Positions 26,427 to 35,270 are shown, counted from the stretch's first letter. The stretch: 63,009 nt of DNA from Enorma burkinafasonensis (GCF_902150035.1 NZ_LR597510.1:1-63009); one strand, 5' to 3'. Translations and numbers: made by a program. The notes: generated by a model from the sequence alone, not told the origin.

Positions 26427-27845
26427 ATGGGACAGACCTCAGCGACCCTGAACGCGCCCGACTCGATGCGTGTGCATTTTATCGGCGTGGGAGGTGCCGG
26501 CATGAGCGGCATCGCGCTCGTGCTGCATGAGCGCGGCTACGCGGTGAGCGGCTCCGACCTCAAGAAGTCCCGCTACATCCGCCAGCTCATCCGCGCCGGC
26601 GTGGACATCCACATCGGGCACGACGCGGCGACCATAGACGAGGTGCGCCCGGACGTGGTGGTGGTCTCGACCGCTATCCCCGAGACCAACCCGGAGCTCA
26701 TGCGCGCCCGCGAGCTCAAGATCCCCGTCTGGCCGCGCGCCAAGATGCTCTCCGAGCTCGGCCACGGCTACACCACCGTCGCCATCGCCGGCACGCACGG
26801 CAAGACCACGACGTCCTCCATGTGCGCCACGATGCTCGACCGCATGGGCCTCGACCCGAGCTTCCTCATCGGCGGCATCGTCGAGGGCTACGACACCAAC
26901 GGCCGCAACGGGCAGGGCCCGCACTTCGTCTGCGAGGCCGACGAGTCCGACAAGTCGTTCCTCTACCTCGACCCCGACGTGGTCGTGGTGACCAACATCG
27001 AGGCCGACCACCTCGACCACTACGACTCGCTCGACGAGATCGAGCGCACCTTCGCCGAGTTCATGGGCCTCGTCGGCGAGGAGGGCACCGTCATCGCCTG
27101 CGCCGAGAGCCCGCATCTCGCCGAGCTCGCGCGAGGCACCGGCCGGCGCGTGGTCACCTACGGCACCGCCGCGGACGCCGACGTGCGCTGCATCCCCGAC
27201 GAGCGCACCGAGGGCCTCGCCGGCGGCTGCACCGTGCGCTTCCCCGACGGAAGCGAGCGCCACGTAACCATCAAGGCCAACCCGGGCCTCCATAACCTCC
27301 TGAACGCCACCGCGTCGCTTACCGTGGCCTGGGTGCTCGACCTCGACACCGCCGCCGCGGCCGAGGCGCTCTCGGGCTTCGCCGGGGTGCGCCGCCGCTT
27401 CACGCACGTGGGCGACATCGACGGGATCACCGTCGTGGACGACTACGGGCACCATCCCACCGAGATCAAGGCGACGCTCGCCGCCGCCGCGCGCCTCGGC
27501 TACCCGAGCGTGGGCGTGGTATTCCAGCCGCATCGCTACTCGCGCCTCCAAGCCTTCGCCGACGACTTCGCCGACGCCTTCGCCGAGGCGGACCGCCTCG
27601 TGCTCATCGACGTGTTCTCCGCGGGCGAGATGCCCATCCCGGGCGTCACGAGCCGCATGCTCGCCGACCTGGTGCGCGAGCGGCACCCGGGCAAGGAGGT
27701 CGTCTACGTGGGCGACCGCATGAAGCTTCCCGAGGTGCTCGCCGAGGTGGTGAAGCCGGGCGACCTGTTCATCACCATGGGCGCCGGCGACGTGACCGCC
27801 GTGGGGCCCGAGTTCATCGAGTACCTCTCCCAGCGAGAGGCGTAA
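26427..27845 (+). CDS. murC: UDP-MurNAc:L-alanine ligase MurC
   Basis: A 472-residue Mur ligase that adds the first amino acid, L-Ala. The N-terminal FIGVGGAGMSGIA is diagnostic for MurC; the ATPase domain has IAGTHGKTTTSS; the C-terminal domain has DDYGHHPTEIKATL and FQPHRYSR. ATG 26427 follows AAAGGAGCACT. murB starts 7 bp after the stop. Confidence 0.96.
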   Translation: MGQTSATLNAPDSMRVHFIGVGGAGMSGIALVLHERGYAVSGSDLKKSRYIRQLIRAGVDIHIGHDAATIDEVRPDVVVVSTAIPETNPELMRARELKIPVWPRAKMLSELGHGYTTVAIAGTHGKTTTSSMCATMLDRMGLDPSFLIGGIVEGYDTNGRNGQGPHFVCEADESDKSFLYLDPDVVVVTNIEADHLDHYDSLDEIERTFAEFMGLVGEEGTVIACAESPHLAELARGTGRRVVTYGTAADADVRCIPDERTEGLAGGCTVRFPDGSERHVTIKANPGLHNLLNATASLTVAWVLDLDTAAAAEALSGFAGVRRRFTHVGDIDGITVVDDYGHHPTEIKATLAAAARLGYPSVGVVFQPHRYSRLQAFADDFADAFAEADRLVLIDVFSAGEMPIPGVTSRMLADLVRERHPGKEVVYVGDRMKLPEVLAEVVKPGDLFITMGAGDVTAVGPEFIEYLSQREA

Positions 27846-27852
27846 GGGTCTC

Positions 27853-28764
27853 ATGGGCCTCTTCAACGCGGTCATGGCGCTCTCCGGGGCCGTCGACACC
27901 GACGTCTCCGAGCACGAGCGCCTCGCGCGCCACACCACCTACCGCATCGGCGGCCCCGCCGACCTGTTCGTGACCTGCCACAGCTACCACGCGCTGCGCC
28001 GCACCGTCGACGTGCTCGCGCGCGAGCGGGTCCCCTGGGTCGTCATCGGCCGCGGGTCGAACCTGCTCGTCGCCGACGAGGGCTACCGCGGCGCGGTCAT
28101 CACGCTCGGCAACGAGTTCGGCCGTACGGTGCTCGCCGACGATGGCCGCACGCTCACGGTGGGCGCGGGCGTGGTGCTCATGCGACTCGTGAACGAGGCC
28201 TACGCGAAGGGCCTCTCAGGGCTGGAGTTCGCCGTGGGGATCCCCGGCACCGTGGGCGGCGCGGTCTCCATGGACGCCGGCACGCGCACCGAGTGGATCG
28301 GCTCGGTCGTGAAGGAGGTCGTCACCTTCAAGCCGGGCGCGGGTTTTCGCCACTACGGCGCCGGCGACATCGTCTGGGGCTACCGTACCTGCACGCTCCC
28401 GCGCGACGAGATCGTGCTGGAGGCCACGCTCGAGCTCGAGCCCGCCGCGAAGCTCGACATCCGCACCAAGATGGAGCGCTACCTCTCCCGGCGCCGCCGC
28501 ACGCAGCCGATCGGCGTCGCGAGCTGCGGCTCGGTCTTCCGCAACCCGCCCGAGGGAAGTGTAGGGAAGATGGTCGAGGACTGTGGATTGAAGGGTTTTT
28601 CGGTCGGCGGGGCCGAGGTATCGCCCGTCCACGGTAACTTTATCGTGAACACGGGAACCGCGACGGCATCCGACGTCGCCGCGGTCATCAGGCACGTCTA
28701 CGAGAAGGTTCAGGAGGAGTATGGCGTCGAGCTTCAACCGGAAGTCAAGTTCCTCGGCTTCTAG
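27853..28764 (+). CDS. murB: UDP-N-acetylenolpyruvoylglucosamine reductase MurB
   Basis: A 303-residue FAD enzyme that reduces enolpyruvyl-UDP-GlcNAc to UDP-MurNAc with NADPH. The FAD domain has HTTYRIGGPADL and IGRGSNLLV; GIPGTVGGAVSMDAG follows; the C-terminal part has RRRTQPI and the active-site serine segment SCGSVFRNP, then the late glutamate in VELQPEV. It is the MurB type II without the Tyr-loop insert. Its last 44 bp overlap ftsQ in another frame. Confidence 0.95.
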   Translation: MGLFNAVMALSGAVDTDVSEHERLARHTTYRIGGPADLFVTCHSYHALRRTVDVLARERVPWVVIGRGSNLLVADEGYRGAVITLGNEFGRTVLADDGRTLTVGAGVVLMRLVNEAYAKGLSGLEFAVGIPGTVGGAVSMDAGTRTEWIGSVVKEVVTFKPGAGFRHYGAGDIVWGYRTCTLPRDEIVLEATLELEPAAKLDIRTKMERYLSRRRRTQPIGVASCGSVFRNPPEGSVGKMVEDCGLKGFSVGGAEVSPVHGNFIVNTGTATASDVAAVIRHVYEKVQEEYGVELQPEVKFLGF

Positions 28765-30301
28765 CGCCTCCAAACCGACCTTCCGCCGCGCCGGCGCCTC
28801 CTCGTCGCGCCCCGCCCAGGGCCCGCGCCCCAAGAAGGCGGCGCGCCCGGGCGCGGCACCCGCCAAGAAGAAGGCTCCCGCCAGGAAGGCCCCGGCAGCG
28901 GCCGGCGCCGCCCGCGGCGGCTCGCTTCTGGGCGGGACGGGCAAGGCCAAGGCCGCCCGCCCGCGCAAGACCTCGCTTTCGGCCCCCGCAGCCAAGTCCG
29001 CCTCGCCTAAGCCGCAGGCCCCGAAGGCCCGCGTCCAGGCCAAGGGCGCCGCGCCCGCCGGCAAGGGCGCCGCCCCCACCGTGCGCCGTCCCGCCGGCAA
29101 GCCCGCGGGCGGCAGGCGCCCGGCCGGCCCCGGCACCAAGCGCGTCCTCTCCACGCCGCCGTCCAAGAGGACGGTATCCGGCGGGAAGGGGTTCGCGCTC
29201 CCGGCCCTCCCGCACATCCCGCTGCCCAAGCTTCCCGCGCTGCCGGGGCGCTTCATCGGCATCGCCCTCGCGGCCGTCCTCGCGCTCGGCGTGCTCGGCA
29301 TCGTGGTGGCCAACTCGCCGCTCTTCGCGATCACGGACGTGGTCGTGAACGGCAGCGAGCACGTCACGCAGGAGGCGGCCGAGCAGCTGGTCGACGTGCC
29401 CCAGGGCTCGACCCTCATGAACGTCGACGTGGGCGCCATCGAGGAGTCGCTCGGGCAGAACCCCTGGATCGCCGGCGCGGACGTGGAGCGCCGGTTCCCG
29501 CATACCCTCGTGGTGACGCCCCGCGAGCACGAGGTCGTCGCCATCGCGTTCATCGCCTCGAGCGACGTCGCGTGGAGCATCAGCGCCGAGGGGACATGGA
29601 TCGCGCCGATCTCGCTCTCCGTCACGGTCGATGCCGAGGGCAACGTCGCGCCCGCCTCCGCGCTCGCGCCTGCGGACGCGGGGACGCCGGCATCGGCCGA
29701 TGCGCAGGACGCCGCCGCGGACGATGCGGCGGACGGCGATGCCGCTGTGGCAGATGACGGGGCGGGGGAGCCGTCCGACGGCGGATCTGCCGCCGCGGCT
29801 TCCGATACCTCCGATGAGGGCGGCGCGGCGTCGGGCGACGATGCGGACGCCGCGGACGATGCCGGCGACGGGGAGGCGGCTGACGCCGTCCAGCAGGCGC
29901 CGGCGGTCGCGGTGCCGGAGGGGAGCCAGCTCCTCACGGGCATGGATGCCGCCGTCGCGCTCGCCCAGCAGGACGGGGTCGTGCTCTTCACGGATGTCGC
30001 CGCCGACATCGAGCCGTCCTCGGGCGCCGAGGTCACCTCGGAGGTGCTCCTCGCGGGCCTCGAGTACGTGAACGGCTTTACGGCCTCCTTCCGCTCCGAG
30101 GTGCGCGAGCTGTCGCTCGAGTCGGTCGAGGCGATCTCGGCCATCCTGAAATCGGGCATTGAGGTCTCGCTCGGCGAGCCGGTCGACATCGCCACGAAGG
30201 AGCGCATCATAACCCGCCTGCTCGAGCAGGAGCAGGGCGTGGTCTACATCAACGTGAGCACGCCTGACCACTACACCTTCAGGCAGGCGCAGAGCGACTA
30301 G
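28721..30301 (+). CDS. ftsQ: Division protein FtsQ with long basic tail and acidic insert
   Basis: A 526-residue bitopic protein, about twice the usual FtsQ length. Residues 1-170 are Lys/Ala/Pro/Arg-rich and disordered; a helix spans about 177-197; the POTRA domain is at about 203-272 (DVVVNGSEHVTQEAA, LGQNPWIAGADVERRFPHT). A ~95-residue Asp/Ala/Gly/Ser low-complexity stretch (about 303-398) then splits POTRA from the C-terminal beta domain (about 400-520). The AGGAGGAGT site right before ATG 28721 fixes the start inside murB. FtsQ links FtsL and its partners to the septal synthase. Confidence 0.88.
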   Translation: MASSFNRKSSSSASSASKPTFRRAGASSSRPAQGPRPKKAARPGAAPAKKKAPARKAPAAAGAARGGSLLGGTGKAKAARPRKTSLSAPAAKSASPKPQAPKARVQAKGAAPAGKGAAPTVRRPAGKPAGGRRPAGPGTKRVLSTPPSKRTVSGGKGFALPALPHIPLPKLPALPGRFIGIALAAVLALGVLGIVVANSPLFAITDVVVNGSEHVTQEAAEQLVDVPQGSTLMNVDVGAIEESLGQNPWIAGADVERRFPHTLVVTPREHEVVAIAFIASSDVAWSISAEGTWIAPISLSVTVDAEGNVAPASALAPADAGTPASADAQDAAADDAADGDAAVADDGAGEPSDGGSAAAASDTSDEGGAASGDDADAADDAGDGEAADAVQQAPAVAVPEGSQLLTGMDAAVALAQQDGVVLFTDVAADIEPSSGAEVTSEVLLAGLEYVNGFTASFRSEVRELSLESVEAISAILKSGIEVSLGEPVDIATKERIITRLLEQEQGVVYINVSTPDHYTFRQAQSD

Positions 30302-30372
30302 ACCTGACCGGTGAACGGTTGATGCCCTGACCTGCGTATCTCCTGCGAAATCCACATTTTGGGCCGCGTCGG

Positions 30373-30402
30373 TTGACTTCAAAGCGCGTTTTGTGCAAAC
30401 AT
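30373..30402 (+). promoter_or_regulatory. Candidate ftsZ promoter
   Basis: TTGACT (30373-30378) is a good -35. An AAACAT at 30397-30402 with 18 bp spacing is a fair -10; CATATG just after is an alternative. The stretch is AT-richer than its surroundings and lies in the 183 bp gap before ftsZ. Confidence 0.5.
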
Positions 30403-30429
30403 ATGCCGGTTTACCTCGACGTTTAATGT

Positions 30430-30450
30430 AAACTTGAAGGTTAAAGTTAG
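30430..30450 (+). promoter_or_regulatory. Second copy of the division-gene motif, upstream of ftsZ
   Basis: AAACTTGAAGGTTA at 30430-30443 matches exactly the sequence upstream of mraZ at 15200-15213, and continues AAGTTAGG with AACTT/AAGTT symmetry. It lies 40 bp before the ftsZ start and downstream of the TTGACT promoter. It is a candidate site for a regulator shared by the two units. Confidence 0.55.
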
Positions 30451-30484
30451 GACCAGATCCGCAGCCCGATTTCGGAGGACCGAC

Positions 30485-31624
30485 ATGCACGAGAACGAGA
30501 TCAGCAATTACCTCGCCGTTATCAAGGTAGTCGGCGTGGGCGGCGGCGGAACCAACGCGGTCAACCGCATGATCGAGGAGGGCATCCGCGGCGTCGAGTT
30601 CGTCGCCATCAACACCGACGCCCAGGCACTCGCGATCTCGGATGCGGACATCAAGGTGCACATCGGCACCGACCTCACTCGCGGCCTCGGCGCCGGCGCC
30701 AACCCCGAGATCGGCCGCAAGGCGGCCGACGAGAGCCGCGACGACATCCAGGAGGCGCTCGCCGGCGCCGACATGGTGTTCATCACCGCGGGCGAGGGCG
30801 GCGGCACGGGCACGGGCGCCGCTCCCATCGTGGCCGACATCGCCATGAACGACATCGGCGCGCTCACGGTCGCCGTCGTCACCAAGCCCTTCACCTTCGA
30901 GGGCCGCAAGCGCAAGGCCAGCGCCGAGGAGGGCATCCGCACGCTCGCCGACTGCGTCGACACCATGATCGTCATCCCCAACGACAAGCTGCTCGATATC
31001 GCCGAGAAAAAGACCACCATGCTCGAGGCCTTCGCCACGGCCGACGGCGTGCTCTCGCAGGGCACCCAGGGCATCACGGACCTCATCACCGTGCCCGGCA
31101 TCATCAACCTCGACTTCGCCGACGTGAAGACCATCATGAAGCAGGCCGGCACGGCCATGATGGGCATCGGCACCGCCTCCGGCGACAACCGCGCCGTGGA
31201 CGCCGCCCAGCAGGCCATCTCGAGCCGCCTGCTCGAGAGCTCCATCGACGGCGCGACCCGCGTCCTGCTCTCCATCGCCGGCTCCAAGGACCTCGGCATC
31301 CAGGAGATCAACGACGCCGCCGACCTCGTCGCGAACGCCGTCGACTCCGAGGCCAACATCATCTTCGGTACCGTTGTGGACGAGTCCCTTGGCGACCAGG
31401 TGCGCATCACCGTCATCGCCACCGGCTTCACCGACCGCAACGTCAACCGCCAGGACGAGCTCTTCACGCCCGCGAGCTCCCGTGCCGAGCGCGAGCCGGC
31501 CGGCGCCCACGCCGCGCCCGCCCAGAGCGCTCCCTCGACGCGCACCATCGGCGGCACCGAGGTCCCCAACTTCGGCAACGACCAGTTCGAGCTGCCCGAC
31601 TTCCTGAAGCGCGGCAACTTCTAA
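30485..31624 (+). CDS. ftsZ: Cell division GTPase FtsZ
   Basis: A 379-residue tubulin-like GTPase that forms the Z-ring. The N-terminal domain shows [16 protein letters not shown] and the signature [13 protein letters not shown]; the T7 loop [11 protein letters not shown] supplies the catalytic aspartate. A short ~45-residue linker leads to the conserved C-terminal peptide [11 protein letters not shown], which binds SepF in bacteria lacking FtsA. ATG 30485 follows GGAGGACC. An upstream in-frame ATG at 30434 lies in the regulatory motif and is not used here. Confidence 0.97.
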   Translation: MHENEISNYLAVIKVVGVGGGGTNAVNRMIEEGIRGVEFVAINTDAQALAISDADIKVHIGTDLTRGLGAGANPEIGRKAADESRDDIQEALAGADMVFITAGEGGGTGTGAAPIVADIAMNDIGALTVAVVTKPFTFEGRKRKASAEEGIRTLADCVDTMIVIPNDKLLDIAEKKTTMLEAFATADGVLSQGTQGITDLITVPGIINLDFADVKTIMKQAGTAMMGIGTASGDNRAVDAAQQAISSRLLESSIDGATRVLLSIAGSKDLGIQEINDAADLVANAVDSEANIIFGTVVDESLGDQVRITVIATGFTDRNVNRQDELFTPASSRAEREPAGAHAAPAQSAPSTRTIGGTEVPNFGNDQFELPDFLKRGNF

Positions 31625-31761
31625 GGGCCGGGGCCCATCACCAACGGATCGTCTGCCAGGCGCCTCGGTTCCCGGGGCGCCTGCTCATATCCACCCGAGG
31701 CGGCCCGCTCACCGGCCGCACCAGACGGCGTCGCGCAGGCGCCGTGAGAAAGGACCGCACC

Positions 31762-32550
31762 ATGGAGCTCACGCGCATCGAACATGACGGGGTCGCCCTC
31801 GTCGGAAGCCTCGAGGGGCCGGTGGCCTTCGGCTTCACCGAGCGCACAGGCGGCGTCTCGGTGGCGCCCTTTACCTCGCTGAACCTCGGCGCGCATGTGG
31901 GCGACGACCCCGAGGCGGTGGGGGAGAACCGCCGCCGCGCGCTCGCCGCGCTCGGCGCCGAGGGCCTCGCGGGGTGCCTCATCGTGCCCAACCAGGTGCA
32001 CGGCGACCATGTGGCCATTGTGCGCACGGGCGACGACGCGGAGCTCGAGCGCGTGCGCGCCGAGGCCGCCGAGGGCGCCGACGCGATCGTGTGCCGCGCC
32101 CCGGGCGTCCCCGTGCTTCTGTGCTTCGCCGACTGCGTGCCGGTCATCGTCGTCGCCGAGGGCGGGTTCGCCGTGGCGCACTCCGGCTGGAAGGGCACGT
32201 ACGCCGGCATCGCGGGCAAGGCGGCGCGCCTGCTCGCCTCCGAGCTCGGCTGCGACCCCGCCGGCATGGACGCCTTCATAGGCCCGCACATCCTCGGGGA
32301 CGAGTACGAGGTCTCGCCCGAGCTCATCGAGCGCTTCGGCGAGCGCTACCCTGCCTCGGTGCGCCCGGGCTCGCGCCTGCTCGACCTGGCGGCGGCCATC
32401 CGGCAGTCGCTCGAGGCGGCGGGGCTTGCGGCGGAGCGCATCTGCGACACGGGGCTCTCGACGCTCTCGGGCACGGACCGCTTCTACTCGTACCGCGGCG
32501 AGGGCGGCACCTGCGGGCGCCATGGGGCCATCGCCGTGCTGCGCGCGTAG
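31762..32550 (+). CDS. pgeF: Laccase-domain purine nucleoside phosphorylase / peptidoglycan editing factor PgeF
   Basis: A 262-residue YfiH/DUF152 protein. Metal-site motifs are seen in NQVHGDHV, FADCVPVIV (Cys) and HSGWKGTYAGI (His). The family acts on purine nucleosides and, in some species, keeps wrong amino acids out of wall precursors. It sits between ftsZ and yggS as in many Gram-positive bacteria. ATG 31762 follows GAAAGGA; a GTG at 31744 is in frame but lies in front of the ribosome site. Confidence 0.9.
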   Translation: MELTRIEHDGVALVGSLEGPVAFGFTERTGGVSVAPFTSLNLGAHVGDDPEAVGENRRRALAALGAEGLAGCLIVPNQVHGDHVAIVRTGDDAELERVRAEAAEGADAIVCRAPGVPVLLCFADCVPVIVVAEGGFAVAHSGWKGTYAGIAGKAARLLASELGCDPAGMDAFIGPHILGDEYEVSPELIERFGERYPASVRPGSRLLDLAAAIRQSLEAAGLAAERICDTGLSTLSGTDRFYSYRGEGGTCGRHGAIAVLRA

Positions 32551-32677
32551 GCCCGGCGCCCCGCACGCCGCGGCAGGCCGGCCGTATCGTAAACCTTGCG
32601 TGAGGCTTTGCGGTCGCGGGCCGCGCACGTGTCGCCTGCGCTAGTATGGAGGCGTCGCTACGTGAAGGAAGGCGCTC

Positions 32678-33415
32678 ATGGACGAATATCTCGAGGCGAT
32701 CAGCCGCCGGCGCGCGGAGATCATGGAGCGCGTCGACGCCGCGCTGGCCGCCTGCGGCCGCGCCCCCGGCGAGGTCAAGGTCATGGCGGTCTCCAAGACC
32801 GTCGACGTCGTGCAGGTGCTCGCCGCCATCGAGGCGGGGTATAGGCTCTTCGGCGAGAACCGGCCGCAGGAGCTCGCCCGCAAGCTCGAGGGCCTCGCGC
32901 TCGTGCCCGGGTTCGAGCCGGTGCGCTTCGACATGATCGGGAACCTCCAGAAGAACAAGATCAACGCGGTGCTCGGCCGCGCGGCGTGCATCCACTCCAT
33001 CAGCTCGGCGCACCTCGCGGAGGCGGTCTCCTCGCGGGCGGAGCGCCGCATGGAGGAGGGGAGCCTCACCGCGCCCCAGCCGGTGCTCCTGGAGGTCAAC
33101 GTCTCCGGCGAGGCCTCCAAGTCGGGCTTCGACCCCGCCGAGCTGCGCCGTGTGCTTCCGGAGTTGGGTGAGCTTCGTGGAATCGCCATCCGCGGGCTTA
33201 TGACCATGGCCCCGCAGGGGGATAAGGATATCGCGCGGTCCACGTTCGAGGGCCTGCGCGAGCTTCGCGACGAGCTCGCGGCCGCCTGCCCCGCGCTCGA
33301 CCTCGCGGAGCTCTCCTGCGGCATGAGCGAGGACTTCGAGGAGGCGATCCTCGAGGGGTCGACCCTCATCCGCCTGGGCAGGGTGGTCTTCAACCCCGCC
33401 TTTACGCTAGAATAG
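32678..33415 (+). CDS. PLP-binding homeostasis protein YggS/YlmE
   Basis: A 245-residue alanine-racemase-fold protein of the PLPBP family. The lysine holding PLP is in VKVMAVSKTVD; HMIGNLQ-type pairing appears as FDMIGNLQKNK; MTMAPQGD and LSCGMSEDFEEAI are diagnostic. It controls cytosolic pyridoxal phosphate and has no known enzyme activity. It follows GAAGGAAGG. It lies in the ylmDEFG-divIVA-like string next to sepF. Confidence 0.92.
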   Translation: MDEYLEAISRRRAEIMERVDAALAACGRAPGEVKVMAVSKTVDVVQVLAAIEAGYRLFGENRPQELARKLEGLALVPGFEPVRFDMIGNLQKNKINAVLGRAACIHSISSAHLAEAVSSRAERRMEEGSLTAPQPVLLEVNVSGEASKSGFDPAELRRVLPELGELRGIAIRGLMTMAPQGDKDIARSTFEGLRELRDELAAACPALDLAELSCGMSEDFEEAILEGSTLIRLGRVVFNPAFTLE

Positions 33416-33440
33416 GCAGGTCGGGGCAACAACGACCTGC
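33416..33440 (+). promoter_or_regulatory. Stem-loop between yggS and sepF
   Basis: GCAGGTCG (33416-33423) pairs with CGACCTGC (33433-33440), 9 nt loop, no T-run. It starts 3 bp after a -10-like TAGAAT (33408-33413). It may be an operator or the leader structure of the sepF transcript. Confidence 0.35.
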
Positions 33441-33478
33441 GACCGTCACGAACCGCGGCATGCAGAGAGGTTGAGAAC

Positions 33479-34219
33479 GTGAGCTTCCTAGACGACATCA
33501 AAAGCAGGCTTCCCTTCGGCCAGAACCAGGACGACTACGCCCAGGACGGCTATGACGAGGGCGACGGCTACGACGAGTACTACGACGACGGCTACCAGGA
33601 CGACTACCAGGTGGCCGATTCCGCCTACGGCGCGGGCGACGGCAGCGTCTCCGAGCCCACGTACCGCTCGCAGGCCGACCCGTCCAACGGCGTGCTCGGC
33701 CAGACGCGCCGCGGCGAGGCCGAGTCCGTCGCGGTCTACACGCGCTCGGGCCAGCTCGTGGGCGACGCCGACCGCCACGGCGCCACGTACAACCCGCCGG
33801 CGCGCAGCCAGGACGCCTACCGTCCCGGCGCCTACGACACGCCGTCCACGTTCGCGGCATCGGTGCGCGAGCACGCTGCCCAGACACGCACGGCCCCCGC
33901 GCCCGCGGTGGAGCAGCATGCGTCCTCGATCCTCTCGTCCACGCCCCAGCTGCCCGCCTACGTGCTGCGCCCCGAGAGCTACGACGACGTCGAGACCGTC
34001 GTGCGCCGCGTGCGCACCAAGCAGCCCGTGGCGCTCGTCTTCGTGGGCGTGCGCACCGAGATCGCCAAGCGCGTGCTCGACTTCAGCTACGGGTTCGCCT
34101 GCGGGCTCGGCGCCTCGGTCAAGGAGGTGGGCGACCGCGTGTTCATGGTCCTGCCCGCCGGCTGCGAGGTCAAGCAGTCCGACCTGGTAAAGCTACGCGA
34201 CGACGGCTACCTCAAGTAG
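33479..34219 (+). CDS. sepF: Cell division protein SepF
   Basis: A 246-residue cytosolic protein anchoring FtsZ to the membrane. The first ~14 residues (SFLDDIKSRLPFG) can form an amphipathic membrane helix. Residues 17-45 are extremely Asp/Tyr-rich. A disordered linker follows. The SepF core is at about 155-246 (RPESYDDVETVVRRV, ending in DLVKLRDDGYLK). GTG 33479 is the start; the ribosome site AGAGAGG is upstream. With no ftsA in the cluster, SepF is the likely sole anchor. Confidence 0.93.
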   Translation: MSFLDDIKSRLPFGQNQDDYAQDGYDEGDGYDEYYDDGYQDDYQVADSAYGAGDGSVSEPTYRSQADPSNGVLGQTRRGEAESVAVYTRSGQLVGDADRHGATYNPPARSQDAYRPGAYDTPSTFAASVREHAAQTRTAPAPAVEQHASSILSSTPQLPAYVLRPESYDDVETVVRRVRTKQPVALVFVGVRTEIAKRVLDFSYGFACGLGASVKEVGDRVFMVLPAGCEVKQSDLVKLRDDGYLK

Positions 34220-34268
34220 CCCCGAAGGAGCGCTGATCACCATCACACCCTACCAGCTCGCCGAGGTC

Positions 34269-34511
34269 TTGAGCACGCTCGTCAACTTCTACGAGATGCT
34301 CATCCTCGCCTACATCCTCATGTCCTGGTTCCCCATCCGCGAGGGGAGCCTCGTCTACGACATCGGCATGGTCCTGCAGCAGCTGTGCGAGCCGTTCCTC
34401 GGGCTCTTCAGGCGACTCATCCCCCCTATGGGCGGGCTCGACTTCTCGCCGGTAATTGCAATAATTGCGTTGAATCTCGTGTCGAGGTTCGTTATCGGTA
34501 TAATCTTGTAG
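34269..34511 (+). CDS. YggT/YlmG family membrane protein
   Basis: An 80-residue protein with two hydrophobic helices (about 5-20 and 60-78) around FPIREGSLVYDIGMVLQQLCEP, then FRRLIPPMGGLDFSP, the YggT pattern. The start is uncertain. TTG 34269 gives a normal N-terminus but has no ribosome site. The GAAGGAG at 34224-34230 is placed for an unusual ATC start at 34236 or 34242 in the same frame, which would add about ten residues (TPYQLAEVL). The family acts near sepF in division or osmotic tolerance. Confidence 0.85.
   Translation: MSTLVNFYEMLILAYILMSWFPIREGSLVYDIGMVLQQLCEPFLGLFRRLIPPMGGLDFSPVIAIIALNLVSRFVIGIIL
34499..34504 (+). promoter_or_regulatory. TATAAT box before divIVA
   Basis: A perfect TATAAT lies in the last codons of yggT, within an AT-rich patch (34451-34510) that is unusual for coding DNA here. 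It is 61 bp before the divIVA start. No clear -35 at 17 bp is present. Confidence 0.4.
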
Positions 34512-34564
34512 ATAAGCGGCAAGGGGCGGTATGCGCCCATTGACACGTGAACGAAGGAGTTCCC

Positions 34565-35239
34565 ATGGCCATTACACCTGCTGATATCCAGGCCCAGACG
34601 TTTTCCGAGGCCAAGCGCGGCTACGATCCCGCCGAGGTCGACGTCTTCCTCGAGCAGCTCGCGTCCGAGGTCGACGCCATGCTCGCCAAGATCGTCGACC
34701 TGAAGAACCGCCTCACAGCGACCCAGCAGCAGCTCGCCGACGCGCAGGCCCAGCTCGCCGCCGGCCCCGCCGCGGCCATCGCCGCGCCGCAGCAGCCCTC
34801 CACCTCCGCCTCCGAGCGCCAGATCTCGGCTGCCCTCATCGCCGCCCAGCAGACCGCCGAGGCGATCGTCGCCGAGGCGCAGCAGAACGCCGAGCACATC
34901 TCCAGCGAGGCCGACGCCAAGGCGCGCGACGTCATCCGCCAGGCCCTCCAGGAGAAGCAGGAGGAGCTCAAGGAGATCGACCGCCTCAAGGCCTCCCGCG
35001 AGGAGTTCAAGGCCGAGTACCTGAAGCTCCTGCAGCACTTCATGGACGACGCGCAGAACTCGTTCCCCTCCGACTTGCTGAGCTCCACGCCCGTCGGCTC
35101 CGCCGCCGCGAGCTACGAGCCCGCGCCCGCCGTCCCGGCGCCGGCGCCCGCGCCCGTGGCCGAGCCCGCCCCGGAGCCGGTCCCCGTGGCCGATCCCTTC
35201 GCGCCGCTCGACAACTTCGGCGTGGACGACCTCGACTAG
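34565..35239 (+). CDS. divIVA: Polarity/septum-site protein DivIVA
   Basis: A 224-residue cytosolic coiled-coil protein that senses curved membrane. The N-terminus ITPADIQAQTFSEAKRGYDPAEVDVFL is the family membrane-binding domain (written here in two parts: TPADIQAQTF and GYDPAEVDVFLEQL). Coiled coils span about 30-60 and 80-170. The C-terminal ~45 residues are Pro/Ala-rich. ATG 34565 follows GAAGGAG; an in-frame GTG at 34547 precedes the ribosome site. It ends the division cluster before a strong terminator. Confidence 0.93.
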   Translation: MAITPADIQAQTFSEAKRGYDPAEVDVFLEQLASEVDAMLAKIVDLKNRLTATQQQLADAQAQLAAGPAAAIAAPQQPSTSASERQISAALIAAQQTAEAIVAEAQQNAEHISSEADAKARDVIRQALQEKQEELKEIDRLKASREEFKAEYLKLLQHFMDDAQNSFPSDLLSSTPVGSAAASYEPAPAVPAPAPAPVAEPAPEPVPVADPFAPLDNFGVDDLD

Positions 35240-35270
35240 GCTCGTTCGCGACCGACCGCATAGGCATGCT

